Made by a program: the position numbers and the translations under genes
In this document: positions 43,553-52,494 of the stretch, piece after piece
How the letters are laid out: each line of letters opens with the position of its first letter
Position numbering within the stretch: position 1 is the stretch's first letter
NCBI RefSeq assembly: GCF_007858275.1
Contig: NZ_VFEV01000009.1
Span: 62,001-126,000, forward strand
Direction of reading: 5' to 3'
Origin: Pseudomonas proteolytica
Lineage (GTDB): Bacteria > Pseudomonadota > Gammaproteobacteria > Pseudomonadales > Pseudomonadaceae
Length of the DNA: 64,000 nucleotides
The notes under the pieces: model-generated
Told to the model about the DNA's origin: nothing
What the model saw: only the letters and a program-made list of their open reading frames with translations
The model's database searches: none

Positions 43553-46500
43553 AGTTGCTCCGGTATGCGGAAGGTACGCCACGTCGCCATTTCAAACGGG
43601 TTCGGCGTGCGCTGGCTGGTCAGCAGGTAATTGGCGCGCAGGCCGCCGATATCGGCCTTGAGCAACCGCGCATCACGTCCATTCGACGGCTCGCCTTGCA
43701 GCACATCGAACAGGCGGAACAGGGACCATGGCCCGGTGTTTTTTTCGATACCCATTGGCCGCTGCGCCATGCCTTCCAGTACCAGGCTGCTGCGACCGTC
43801 CTCGACGGTGGTTGGCCACTGGAACAGCATCGGCACGATCGGCCCGTGGCGGTACTCCATCTGTTGGTCACCGAATCGCAGGGTCGCCCGGCTGACCGTG
43901 GGATCCAGGCTGTAGGGCGCCAACGTAAAGCGCACCCCGGGTTCACTCGGGTCATCGGCAAAGAATGCCTGGCGGATAGTGCGCGCCTTTGCCAGTTGCT
44001 CCAGCAACGCCCGTGACATCGGCAGGCTACGGCCATCCAGGCTGCGCAACCGATAGCGATGGCCATCGCCAATCACAAAAGGCCGCAGATCTTCATCCAG
44101 GAACCGCGCCATCAACCCTTGGGGTTTGAAAAACTCGCGAAAATCATTGAGCGCAACGTCGCTACTGGCATGGGCACTGAACGGGTAGCGCTGTTTGATC
44201 GCAGAAGAATAGAACCCATACACCTCGCTCTGATAACGCCGATTGAGGTGACGATAAGCATCGTCGAGCACCAGGCGCCAACTGTCGTCGGCCATGGCGG
44301 CCAGCCAACCGTGGAGGGCGGCGGGCAGGCGCTCCGTGGCATTGCGCAGGTTGCCCAAAGCATCCTGTTGCCCCTGCATGCGCCGCTTGACCATCTCAAA
44401 GGCCGCCCGCTCAGGCTGGCTTTCCCGACCAAGGGCGGCCAGCTGCGCCTGCAGTTGGTTGAGGGTTTGCAGCATCTGGGACAACGCAGGCCCTGGGTTG
44501 TCCTGCTCATCGAGCAAGTGATGCAGGGCTTCAAAGCGCCGCTGCAGTGCGCGCTGTGCGTTGTCGGGCGCACGTTGCGCAACACTGTCCAAGACGTTCT
44601 GGGCCAGTGGCGAGCCCGGCTGGAGCGCTTCCAGGCGCTCGACCGGGCTTGCAAAGCGGGTGTTTTCCCTGACTTGCTGCAGTAACTGCACTAATGGCGA
44701 ACGCGCGGACGTCAGGCTCGCCAACTGCCCGGCAACCTGTCGGGTGCTATCGCTTTGCTGCAAGCGCACCTGGGCCAGTGCGGCGCCCCAGGCCTGGGCG
44801 TAGTCGCTGAAATAGTGCTGTTCCAGCTCGACCATCAGTTGGCGCAAGCCCGTTGCACTCAGTTGCGTGCCCTCTCCCAGTACCCAGTTGTCGCGCACGA
44901 TGGTATCGACCATCCGGGTGCCCTGTACCGCAAAGAACTGACGGTAGCCATGCTGGGTGAAGAAGCCTGGGATCGGCTGGTCAATGCCGGCGAATACCTG
45001 CTCATGCGGGTCCAGATGCTGGGTGAAACGGTAGGGTTCAAGTTCCGCCCCCTGTTCGCGCAGCAGGCGGTAGACCACGCCCGCCAGGGGTTGCACCTTC
45101 AAGACCTGACGGGCATGGGCGACCAGTGTTTCGTCGAGCGGTCGCACAAAGGGCTGTTCGAGCAATTGCGCGAAATGTGCGTTCAACCGCGCCTGCAGCC
45201 CAGGGTCCGCCGGGTAGTGCCCCGACCACAGCCCGGCGACTCGATCCATCAACCAGGGTTTGTCGCGGTGCTCGGGCAGGTTGAGCATCAGGTACGCCCG
45301 CAGGCTGACAAGCAGTTGCTGACGGTCGTGCACACTGTTGCGTACCTGCTCCTCCAACATCTCGCTGACCCGTGCCAGCAGGTGTTGCAGCAGAGCCTGC
45401 TGGTACGCCGTGTCCAGTACCGGGCGGCTCATGCTGCCCTGGAACAGCCCCGCGAACTGCCACCAACCCGCGCCTCTCGGCGCAGCAAAGACCTGGGTGG
45501 CTGCCAATCGACTGTCCAGTAACGCAACCATCGCCAAAACCGGGTCTTCTGCCGCCTGCCCAGGCACGGGCGGCCGCGCCAACTCGCGCAGTTGCTCCAG
45601 CCGTTGATGGTTCTGCGAATAACTGTACATCCACAACGAACCCATGCCTCCAAGCATCAGGAACGCGGCCAGCGCCAAGCCTCTTTGGCGGCGACGGATG
45701 TGCACCCGCTCCCGCTGGTCCAGGCCTGCCAGGTCGACGTCACCGAACACCACCCGCTTGAACAGGCCCTGAATAAACCGTGGACGGCTGTGTGCAGCGT
45801 TGCCGGAACTGGTCAAGTAGACACCGCGCAATGCGTTGACGCGCTGGTAACGGTGAGCAGAAAACGCCAGTTCGATAAACAGACACAGCCGCTCACCGAT
45901 CTGCGCCACCTGCCGGGGAAAGTCCAACATCCGGCCCCGGCGCTCGCCATTGCGCTCCAGATGCAGGCGCTGGATCAGTTCCGCGCTCAAGCGCTGCAGC
46001 AAGGTTTCAAAGGCCTGGCGTACTTCGGCAATATCGGTCCCGGTCTTGCCGGACAAGATGGGCTCGCCCCATAGGTCATCATTGGCATGCCCTTGCGTGT
46101 GCTCGAAGAACTCGGCAAAGCCAGGCAAATGATCGGCCTGCGTCAGCACCAGATAGACCGGCAGCTCCACGTGCAAGGTCTGTTGTAAATCGTGAAGGCG
46201 ACTGTTGAATTGGCGCGCAGCGACGCTCAGTTCCTGCTCGCTGCCATTGAGCAAGCTATCGACTGATAGCGTCAGCAGCACGCCACTGAGCGGACGCGCA
46301 CGACGGCGGGCCTTCAGCAGGTTTAACAGGGTCGCCCAGCCACCGCTATCAACGTCCGCATCGGTGTGTGTCAGATAGCGCGCCGGGGTTTCGATCAATA
46401 CCCCTTGCTCGGCAAAATACCACTCGCAATGACGCACTGCACCCTCTGCGTGCGGGGCGCCGGAGCCAACGCGATCCAGCGGCTGTTGCAGCCCACCGGC

Positions 46501-46947
46501 CTGCAACAGCCGGGTCTTGCCACTGGCAATGCATCCCATCACCAGGTACCAGGGCAATTCGTTGCGCCAGCGCTTACCGCGCTTGCCATAGCGTCGCGAC
46601 ATCTTTAGGGCCTGCAGCGCCTCCGTGAAACGGCCGCGAACGTTGTTGTGCTCGTGCTCCACAAGTCCCTTGCGCTGTTTGGAATTCACCTGGCCCGGGC
46701 CGGCATCATCTGCAAAGGGTTGCACGGCGTCGCGCCGATTGACGAAAACCATCGTCAGGCCCCAGGCCAGGAACAATCCACTGATGGTCAGCAGGCGCGA
46801 AGTCGCGCCAAGCCAGAAACGCCGGTCATCCACCGCCAGCAGCGGCCCGATCCACCACACCACACACGCCAGCAACAACACCAGCAGCAGGCTCCAGACC
46901 CAGGTCAGCCCCAGGGCAGCGGCCAGCTTTTTGAATAGACTTTTCAT
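43549..46947 (-). CDS. tssM: TssM/IcmF, inner-membrane core of the T6SS
   Basis: A 1132-residue inner-membrane protein. Two N-terminal helices (WSLLLVLLLACVVWWIG and LLTISGLFLAWGLTMVF) are followed by a cytoplasmic domain with the P-loop GCIASGKT. A third helix lies near residue 430 (ALAAFLMLGGMGSLWMYSYS), then a large periplasmic part that docks on TssJ. With TssL and TssJ it forms the membrane complex. It starts 15 nt after tssL. Confidence 0.96.
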   Translation of the reverse strand: MKSLFKKLAAALGLTWVWSLLLVLLLACVVWWIGPLLAVDDRRFWLGATSRLLTISGLFLAWGLTMVFVNRRDAVQPFADDAGPGQVNSKQRKGLVEHEHNNVRGRFTEALQALKMSRRYGKRGKRWRNELPWYLVMGCIASGKTRLLQAGGLQQPLDRVGSGAPHAEGAVRHCEWYFAEQGVLIETPARYLTHTDADVDSGGWATLLNLLKARRRARPLSGVLLTLSVDSLLNGSEQELSVAARQFNSRLHDLQQTLHVELPVYLVLTQADHLPGFAEFFEHTQGHANDDLWGEPILSGKTGTDIAEVRQAFETLLQRLSAELIQRLHLERNGERRGRMLDFPRQVAQIGERLCLFIELAFSAHRYQRVNALRGVYLTSSGNAAHSRPRFIQGLFKRVVFGDVDLAGLDQRERVHIRRRQRGLALAAFLMLGGMGSLWMYSYSQNHQRLEQLRELARPPVPGQAAEDPVLAMVALLDSRLAATQVFAAPRGAGWWQFAGLFQGSMSRPVLDTAYQQALLQHLLARVSEMLEEQVRNSVHDRQQLLVSLRAYLMLNLPEHRDKPWLMDRVAGLWSGHYPADPGLQARLNAHFAQLLEQPFVRPLDETLVAHARQVLKVQPLAGVVYRLLREQGAELEPYRFTQHLDPHEQVFAGIDQPIPGFFTQHGYRQFFAVQGTRMVDTIVRDNWVLGEGTQLSATGLRQLMVELEQHYFSDYAQAWGAALAQVRLQQSDSTRQVAGQLASLTSARSPLVQLLQQVRENTRFASPVERLEALQPGSPLAQNVLDSVAQRAPDNAQRALQRRFEALHHLLDEQDNPGPALSQMLQTLNQLQAQLAALGRESQPERAAFEMVKRRMQGQQDALGNLRNATERLPAALHGWLAAMADDSWRLVLDDAYRHLNRRYQSEVYGFYSSAIKQRYPFSAHASSDVALNDFREFFKPQGLMARFLDEDLRPFVIGDGHRYRLRSLDGRSLPMSRALLEQLAKARTIRQAFFADDPSEPGVRFTLAPYSLDPTVSRATLRFGDQQMEYRHGPIVPMLFQWPTTVEDGRSSLVLEGMAQRPMGIEKNTGPWSLFRLFDVLQGEPSNGRDARLLKADIGGLRANYLLTSQRTPNPFEMATWRTFRIPEQL

Positions 46948-46962
46948 TGATTGCTCCCTGCG

Positions 46963-47829
46963 TTACAGCAGTGTCCGGGTGATGTCGGTGGTACTCGGCA
47001 GATAGGGCCGCAACACGCTCTCGCGCTGCTCTCCAAGCACCCAGGCGAACCCCGAATACAGGATGGCCAGGCCCATCGCGACGGCGAGCCAAACCCAGGT
47101 TGCAGAAACAATACGTATCGCCTGCCGGGGAGCAGCGCTGGACGACGGCCCGGCGCCGGTGGCCTGGGGCGTGTCACCGCGCACATGGATGATCTGTCGG
47201 TACAAGGCGTCACGAATGCCGTCCAATTGCAGCAGCCCACGTTCCAAGACCCGGTACTTGCCCTCAAAGCCCAGCGCCAGGCACAGGTACATCAGCTCCA
47301 GCATCGCCAGGTGCTTGATCGGGTCCCTGGACAGTCGCTCAAGCAGTTCGAAGAATTTTTCGCCGCCAAAGGTTTCGTTGTGGAAACGGCTCAACAGGCT
47401 TGTTTGTGACCAGTCGCTCTGGCTACCCCATGCCGTGGTGACCACTGCCTCGTCTATTACGCTGCACAACACATAACGCGCCGCCATGATCTGGCTGTCG
47501 AGGATTGCCTCGTGCCGGGCCTGGTTTTCAAAGTGCGTAATACCCGCAGACAAACGTTCATTGAGTGCGCGCAGGCCTTCACGGGCCGGGCTGCCCTTGA
47601 GTCGAACCACCTCCGACAACAGGTCCCAGGCCAACGTCACCAGAGGGTTGAGGCCAAGCCTGAAGTGCTGGGCGCCGTGCAAATGAGCGGCATAGATCAT
47701 TCGGTCCTCAAGCTGCTCAAAGCGCGGTGGCGCCTCGAAATCCGTCATGGCGCCCTGCGCCGGACCGACACCCTGACGGTCCAGCAGGATCGTTCTGTCG
47801 TCCTGCGGGTATGCGTTTTCTGTGGTCAT
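46963..47829 (-). CDS. tssL: TssL/DotU
   Basis: A 288-residue DotU-type protein: a cytoplasmic helical domain (GLNPLVTLAWDLLSEVVRLK; RYVLCSVIDEAVVTTAWG; FHNETFGGEKFFELLERL) and one C-terminal membrane helix (WLAVAMGLAILYSGFAWVL). There is no fused OmpA peptidoglycan-binding domain, so wall anchoring must come from another protein. It partners TssM. Confidence 0.95.
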   Translation of the reverse strand: MTTENAYPQDDRTILLDRQGVGPAQGAMTDFEAPPRFEQLEDRMIYAAHLHGAQHFRLGLNPLVTLAWDLLSEVVRLKGSPAREGLRALNERLSAGITHFENQARHEAILDSQIMAARYVLCSVIDEAVVTTAWGSQSDWSQTSLLSRFHNETFGGEKFFELLERLSRDPIKHLAMLELMYLCLALGFEGKYRVLERGLLQLDGIRDALYRQIIHVRGDTPQATGAGPSSSAAPRQAIRIVSATWVWLAVAMGLAILYSGFAWVLGEQRESVLRPYLPSTTDITRTLL

Positions 47830-47833
47830 GGGT

Positions 47834-49156
47834 TCAGTTCCTGATAGCCCAGAATTTCAATTCAAGATCGACAAACTCACCACTCACATGGAAGGCGAAC
47901 CCACCTGAATGCTCCAACTGCTCCAGGTCACGGGCGCTGAGTTCGAGCATGAAATAGGTTTTCTCGGCATGGAGCGGGATCTGCCGTGGTGCCACAGGCA
48001 TCGGCTTGACCTGAATCCCCGCCAGGTGCAGGTTGACCAACTCGCGTATCCGCTCCACAGGCCCGACTTTCAGGTGCGCCGGCAGCCGCTGGCGCAACAC
48101 CTCAGAATCGCAGTGCGCGCTGACCGCCAGAATGAAGGTCGCCGAACCCAGCAGGTTCAGGCCGTTGACCGGGCACACCAGCACGCCGTATTGGCGCGAC
48201 TGCAGCACCAGTTCAATGGCATGTTGCTCCAGCACCATCGACAGGACCGAGCGAATCGCGGCCATCAATTCACGAAAGCTCGGCCCCTGGTCGCTATGTC
48301 GGTAACGCCCTTCAAAACAGGCGCGTTTTGTCGTGCTGGAAAATGTCGAAAGCTCCCCCAGCAGCCCAAGCAGGGTTTGATACAGCACATCGGGGCCCAC
48401 ACGGGCCTGGTCCAGGCAATGTCGCAGGGTCAACTCCATTCGGTTGATCAACTGCAACATCAAGAAGTCCCCCATTTCGGCCCCCGCCGCCTGGCCCGCG
48501 TCCTGCAAGCGCTCGGCAATCGCATCAGCGCGAAACGCCAACAGGCTGACCACCTCCTTGAGGCACGACAGCAAAAATGGCGAATCATGCAGGTGCATGA
48601 ACGTCGGGGAGAATGCGCTATCGAGCTGCACAACGCCTTGGGCGTCGCAATCCAGGACTTGTGCGACTTTGAGTCTGACGTAGGTCTGGACGTCGTGATC
48701 ATCGCCCAGCACCAAGCGAAAATCCGCGCGTGCGCAGGTGATGGCGCAGCGCGTGTCTTCCCCGGCATTGGCGTCTCCTACCTCCACTTCGTAGCTGCTA
48801 TAACGGGCCAATACGTCAGTCTGCGCCGGGTGACGAACCTCGACCGCATGGCCGGCGAGCATGGGCAGGGCCAGGTACAGCGCCTGGCTGGCGCTGTTGG
48901 CTGGAATTTCCATCACCAGCGGCGCGGCGATCTCAAACAACGTCCCGTCAGGCAATACCCCACTGGCCTGATTGACGACCACCTTGCCCATATAGAGGTA
49001 TTGCGGGTCGATTTCCAATGTCAAGAACCCCCAGGCATAGCCCGGGGACAATTGGCTGCGGCGCGCCAGTTGCTGATGGTAATAGCGGTCGTTGTGCTGC
49101 AGGTGTTGAGGGCGCAGCAACATGCCTTCCTGCCAGATCACTTTATCAATCAGCAT
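47834..49156 (-). CDS. tssK: TssK, T6SS baseplate adaptor
   Basis: A 440-residue protein. The start MLIDKVIWQEGMLLRPQHLQ is diagnostic for TssK, as is the C-terminal neck and head region (EKTYFMLELSARDLEQLEHS). It links the baseplate to the TssJLM complex. ATG 49156 lies 2 nt beyond the tssJ stop; an upstream extension through tssJ is rejected. Confidence 0.96.
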   Translation of the reverse strand: MLIDKVIWQEGMLLRPQHLQHNDRYYHQQLARRSQLSPGYAWGFLTLEIDPQYLYMGKVVVNQASGVLPDGTLFEIAAPLVMEIPANSASQALYLALPMLAGHAVEVRHPAQTDVLARYSSYEVEVGDANAGEDTRCAITCARADFRLVLGDDHDVQTYVRLKVAQVLDCDAQGVVQLDSAFSPTFMHLHDSPFLLSCLKEVVSLLAFRADAIAERLQDAGQAAGAEMGDFLMLQLINRMELTLRHCLDQARVGPDVLYQTLLGLLGELSTFSSTTKRACFEGRYRHSDQGPSFRELMAAIRSVLSMVLEQHAIELVLQSRQYGVLVCPVNGLNLLGSATFILAVSAHCDSEVLRQRLPAHLKVGPVERIRELVNLHLAGIQVKPMPVAPRQIPLHAEKTYFMLELSARDLEQLEHSGGFAFHVSGEFVDLELKFWAIRN

Positions 49157-49157
49157 G

Positions 49158-49652
49158 TCAGCCACCTGCCTTGGCGGGCGGCACATCCGTCGCGTGCACA
49201 CCCGTTTCGTCGAGTACCAGATCGACACGGGTCCGTGACTCGACGGCCAACGGCACGACATGACGCCATCGCACCTGGGGCAAATCACGGTAGGCGGCCA
49301 ACACCCCGATATAGCGACTGCCCGGCGTTGCACTGAGCTTGAGCGCCACCTGTTCACCGGGGCGCAGTTCCCACTCTTCGCTGCTGACCAGGTCCTTGGG
49401 CAAGGTATTTTCGACACGCCCATACAGGCTGAAAAAGTCCGCGTTCTCGAAGGCCACGGGGTTTCTGAGTTCCAGCAGGCGCACCACGATCGGTGAAGGT
49501 CGGCCATGCAGATCCGGGTTGACCAGATCACTGGCGGCCAGCGTCAGATCGAGCTTGGTCAGCGTCGAATAGGGAGACAGATTGCTGCAGCCGGGCAACA
49601 GCCCCAACACAGCGAGTAGCAGAACAGAGGTGGTGCGTGACATGCAGATCAT
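49158..49652 (-). CDS. tssJ: TssJ outer-membrane lipoprotein
   Basis: A 164-residue lipoprotein with lipobox LLPGCSN after a hydrophobic leader. The beta-sandwich segments PSPIVVRLLELRNPVAFENA and DFFSLY are typical of TssJ. It caps the membrane complex at the outer membrane. The ATG at 49652 overlaps the fha stop (ATGA); a second ATG three codons later is also possible. Equivalent to Lip2 of P. aeruginosa HSI-II. Confidence 0.93.
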   Translation of the reverse strand: MICMSRTTSVLLLAVLGLLPGCSNLSPYSTLTKLDLTLAASDLVNPDLHGRPSPIVVRLLELRNPVAFENADFFSLYGRVENTLPKDLVSSEEWELRPGEQVALKLSATPGSRYIGVLAAYRDLPQVRWRHVVPLAVESRTRVDLVLDETGVHATDVPPAKAGG

Positions 49653-50776
49653 CCAGAACAGGTGCTATGAAGGGTGGAAACCAGGCGTACCTGTTCCGTG
49701 TAGGCGTTGGCAAAGTCCTCGCTGAGTAAGCGCTCAGTCCAACCGTCTTCCTCGACCAGGCGTTGGTAATGAACCAGATAAGCCCGCCAATAGGCGCCAC
49801 TGCTGGGGATCCACGGCGTGTTGCCCTGCTTTTGGAAACAGGCCAGCAGTTGCCCTGGCGCAAACGCTGCCAGAGCGCCGCGCATTGCCGCGCGACAGCC
49901 AGCGAGCACCGCGACCTGATGAACCTGCAAATCGCGATAGGCCTGGGTAATCATCTGTTCGGCGGGCAACTGCCCCTGGCGATCGGCCACCAACATGGCC
50001 TCCAGTGCTTGGGCGCCACACATCAACGGACGCTCGGCGCTGGTTGGCGCACGACCGAGTGCGGTGTTCAATTCACTTGTCAGCTCTTGATGGGTGTGCA
50101 GGTTCTGTTGCAGCCCTTCGATTGCCTGCCTGAGCAAGCCAGCTGCCTTGACTGCCAATGCTTGTCGCCCAGGCTCGTCGAGAGGCTCCAGGCACACACC
50201 CAGCGCCTCGGAAAAATCCCTCCAGAACCGCTCATGCGTATCGACTGCCGGAACATACCCAGCGGCTGGCGCGCACGTCGCAGCAGGCTCGACCAGGGTC
50301 GGCACAATCACATGGTGACGCTCCACAGTGCTGGTATCCGTCCAGTTCGGCGCCACACTCGGCGGGGCCGGGTCATTCATGGCACGCACGGAATCCAGCT
50401 GCAGGAACGCGTCATCCGGAATCAGGTTATCGCCAGGGCTCGTACCACCCGAGCGCTCCACCAGCTGCGCGCGAATTTCAAACGGGCCCATGCGAAATAC
50501 AGTGCCAGGGGTGATAGGCCGAGCCTGGCCTTTGCGCAAACGCACGGCGCTGCCCCCCAGGCAAATGCCATTGCTGCTGATGTCAGTCAGAAAATACTGA
50601 CCGTCGCGAAAGCTGACCAAGGCATGATGGCTGGACAACTGGCGACTGTGGTCGGCAATGACCCAATCGCAATCGGCGCCACGGCCAATCACTCCTCCGG
50701 CGCCATCAAAGACTTTATTGCGGGCGCCGCCGGGTATGCCAGGCCCATGGCTACATAGTTCAAATACCAACTGCAT
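49649..50776 (-). CDS. fha: FHA-domain T6SS scaffold (Fha/TagH)
   Basis: A 375-residue protein. The N-terminal FHA domain has GRGADCDWVI, SSHHALV and DISSNGICLGG, the phosphothreonine-binding residues of the family. A Pro-rich linker leads to a C-terminal helical domain (FWRDFSEALGVCLEPL; EDGWTERLLSEDFANAYTEQ) typical of TagH. It is the likely readout of the Stk/Stp switch. It lies between orfX and tssJ as in HSI-II. Confidence 0.94.
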   Translation of the reverse strand: MQLVFELCSHGPGIPGGARNKVFDGAGGVIGRGADCDWVIADHSRQLSSHHALVSFRDGQYFLTDISSNGICLGGSAVRLRKGQARPITPGTVFRMGPFEIRAQLVERSGGTSPGDNLIPDDAFLQLDSVRAMNDPAPPSVAPNWTDTSTVERHHVIVPTLVEPAATCAPAAGYVPAVDTHERFWRDFSEALGVCLEPLDEPGRQALAVKAAGLLRQAIEGLQQNLHTHQELTSELNTALGRAPTSAERPLMCGAQALEAMLVADRQGQLPAEQMITQAYRDLQVHQVAVLAGCRAAMRGALAAFAPGQLLACFQKQGNTPWIPSSGAYWRAYLVHYQRLVEEDGWTERLLSEDFANAYTEQVRLVSTLHSTCSG

Positions 50777-50791
50777 AGAAGGTCTCCTGGC

Positions 50792-50929
50792 TTACTGCCC
50801 ACGCTGGTGGGACCGTGGATCACCCAGCGGCCGGTAGTCATCGTCGTCAAACACGTAATTTGCCGTGCACCCACTTAGCGCCAACATCAGCAGACCAAGC
50901 AGCAATACCTGCCCTCGAGAAACAACCAT
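50792..50929 (-). CDS. 45-residue lipoprotein in the T6SS operon (OrfX position)
   Basis: Start at ATG 50929 after GGGAG; the mature Cys follows LLGLLMLALSGC, leaving a peptide of only about 25 residues (TANYVFDDDDYRPLGDPRSH and a short tail) with four consecutive Asp. The same place in the P. aeruginosa HSI-II cluster holds the small gene called orfX, so it appears conserved in position. A longer frame start at 50977 would bury the signal peptide. Function unknown; an outer-membrane or peptidoglycan link is possible. Confidence 0.75.
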   Translation of the reverse strand: MVVSRGQVLLLGLLMLALSGCTANYVFDDDDYRPLGDPRSHQRGQ

Positions 50930-50970
50930 CAAGGCTCTCCCATTGAATTGAATTCGATTGAGCGGAACAT

Positions 50971-52494
50971 TCAGCACCCTTCCTTGACGTCACCAAAGGG
51001 GATATTCAGCCGCGCCAGGCGGTACAACAGGGTGCGCCGGGCAACCCCCAGCTCGCGGGCGGTACGGGTACGATTGCCGCGATTCTTGTGCAGGCAATCA
51101 ATCAGCAAGCCCCGTTCGACGCGCTCAAGGCGTTGGCGCAGCGTTGCGTCGGTGGCCTGTGCGGGTGACGCCAGTGGCAGCATGAGATGTTGCGGCAGGA
51201 TTACCCCCTCGTCGCACATCAACACGGCACGTTCCACCAGGCATTTAAGTTCACGCACGTTGCCGGGGAAGCTGTGGCAGGAAAGCTGGTCCAGCGCCTG
51301 GTTTGACCAGGACACCGGCGATCGCCCCTGGGTGGCGCAGGCTTTACCTGCGAAGTGCCGGGCCAACTCTCGTATATCGCCTTCACGTTGGCGCAACGCC
51401 GGCAGCTCGATCGGAAACTGGGCGAGACGATAGTAGAGATCCTCACGAAAACTGCCCTGGGCCACCATCGCGCGAAGGTCACGGTGGGTGGCGGCAACGA
51501 TGCGCACATCCACTTTATGGGCGGTGCTGGCACCCAGCGGGCGGATTTCCCCCTCCTGTAATACCCGCAGCAATTTGGCTTGCAGTGACAGGGGCATATC
51601 GCCGATTTCATCGAGCAGCAACGTACCGCCGTCGGCAGCATCGAACAGCCCAGGACGGTCACGGTCAGCACCCGTAAAGGCACCTTTGCGATAGCCAAAC
51701 AGTTCGCTTTCGAGCAACCCCTCCGGGAATGCCGCGCAGTTTTGTACGACAAACGCCTTGGATCGGCGCGGGCCCATGGCATGGATCGCCCTGGCGACCA
51801 CCTCCTTGCCCGTACCGGTCTCACCGCGCAGGAGCACGGTGTAGGTGCTGTCCAGCACCTTGCCGATCAAGCGACAGGTATCATCCATCGCTGCGCTGTT
51901 GCCAATCAGGCCAAGGCCTGCGGGACGCACTGCGCTACCGAGCGCCTGATGGGCCGCCGCTGGCCGACCGGGCTCCTGTAGCAGCGCCCGCTGGCGCAAC
52001 GCAAAAACCCCCAACTGCCCCAGTGGCGTGGCATACGGCTGCAGGTCCAGGGCGCGCTCCGTGACGCATAGCAGCATGCCCCTCACCGGTAGGTGGTGAT
52101 GGATGAGTGGGACGCACAACAGCGACTGCCATGGCACCAGGCCTGAAGGAATGAAAGCGGTGTCATACATGCTGTCTTGCAGGCCGCAGAGGCTCAGGGG
52201 ACGCTTATGTTCCAGGGCGAACCGCAGCAATTGCTGGCCCTGCTGATCCACTTCTGCGCCTGCACCGATTTCCCACGGCCCTGCTTGCGGCCTATGTTCG
52301 GCCGCCAGGAACAAGCCGTGACCCGCCTCATCTGACAGGTACACCTGGCTGAGCGAGCACTGGCTCAACTGCGCGGCGGCATGGGCAAGGTTGCCAGGCA
52401 TACTTGCCCTATCGCTATCGAGGCCCAGGCGCATGAGCCACTGCACCAGTTGTTCGGCAACGTCCGGTGCCTGTAACAATGGGGTATCCCTCAT
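50971..52494 (-). CDS. sfa: Sigma-54-dependent activator of the T6SS (Sfa-type)
   Basis: A 507-residue enhancer-binding protein. An N-terminal GAF-like sensory region (to about 190) precedes the AAA+ core with Walker A GETGTGKE, sigma-54 contact GAFTGA, Walker B TLLLDEIGDM and the arginine-finger region FREDLYYRLAQFPIELPALR. A C-terminal Fis-type helix-turn-helix follows (NRGNRTRTARELGVARRTLL). No receiver domain, so it is not a classical two-component regulator. The start overlaps the clpV stop (TGATG), with a GTG one codon earlier as alternative. It probably binds upstream of hcp. Confidence 0.94.
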   Translation of the reverse strand: MRDTPLLQAPDVAEQLVQWLMRLGLDSDRASMPGNLAHAAAQLSQCSLSQVYLSDEAGHGLFLAAEHRPQAGPWEIGAGAEVDQQGQQLLRFALEHKRPLSLCGLQDSMYDTAFIPSGLVPWQSLLCVPLIHHHLPVRGMLLCVTERALDLQPYATPLGQLGVFALRQRALLQEPGRPAAAHQALGSAVRPAGLGLIGNSAAMDDTCRLIGKVLDSTYTVLLRGETGTGKEVVARAIHAMGPRRSKAFVVQNCAAFPEGLLESELFGYRKGAFTGADRDRPGLFDAADGGTLLLDEIGDMPLSLQAKLLRVLQEGEIRPLGASTAHKVDVRIVAATHRDLRAMVAQGSFREDLYYRLAQFPIELPALRQREGDIRELARHFAGKACATQGRSPVSWSNQALDQLSCHSFPGNVRELKCLVERAVLMCDEGVILPQHLMLPLASPAQATDATLRQRLERVERGLLIDCLHKNRGNRTRTARELGVARRTLLYRLARLNIPFGDVKEGC

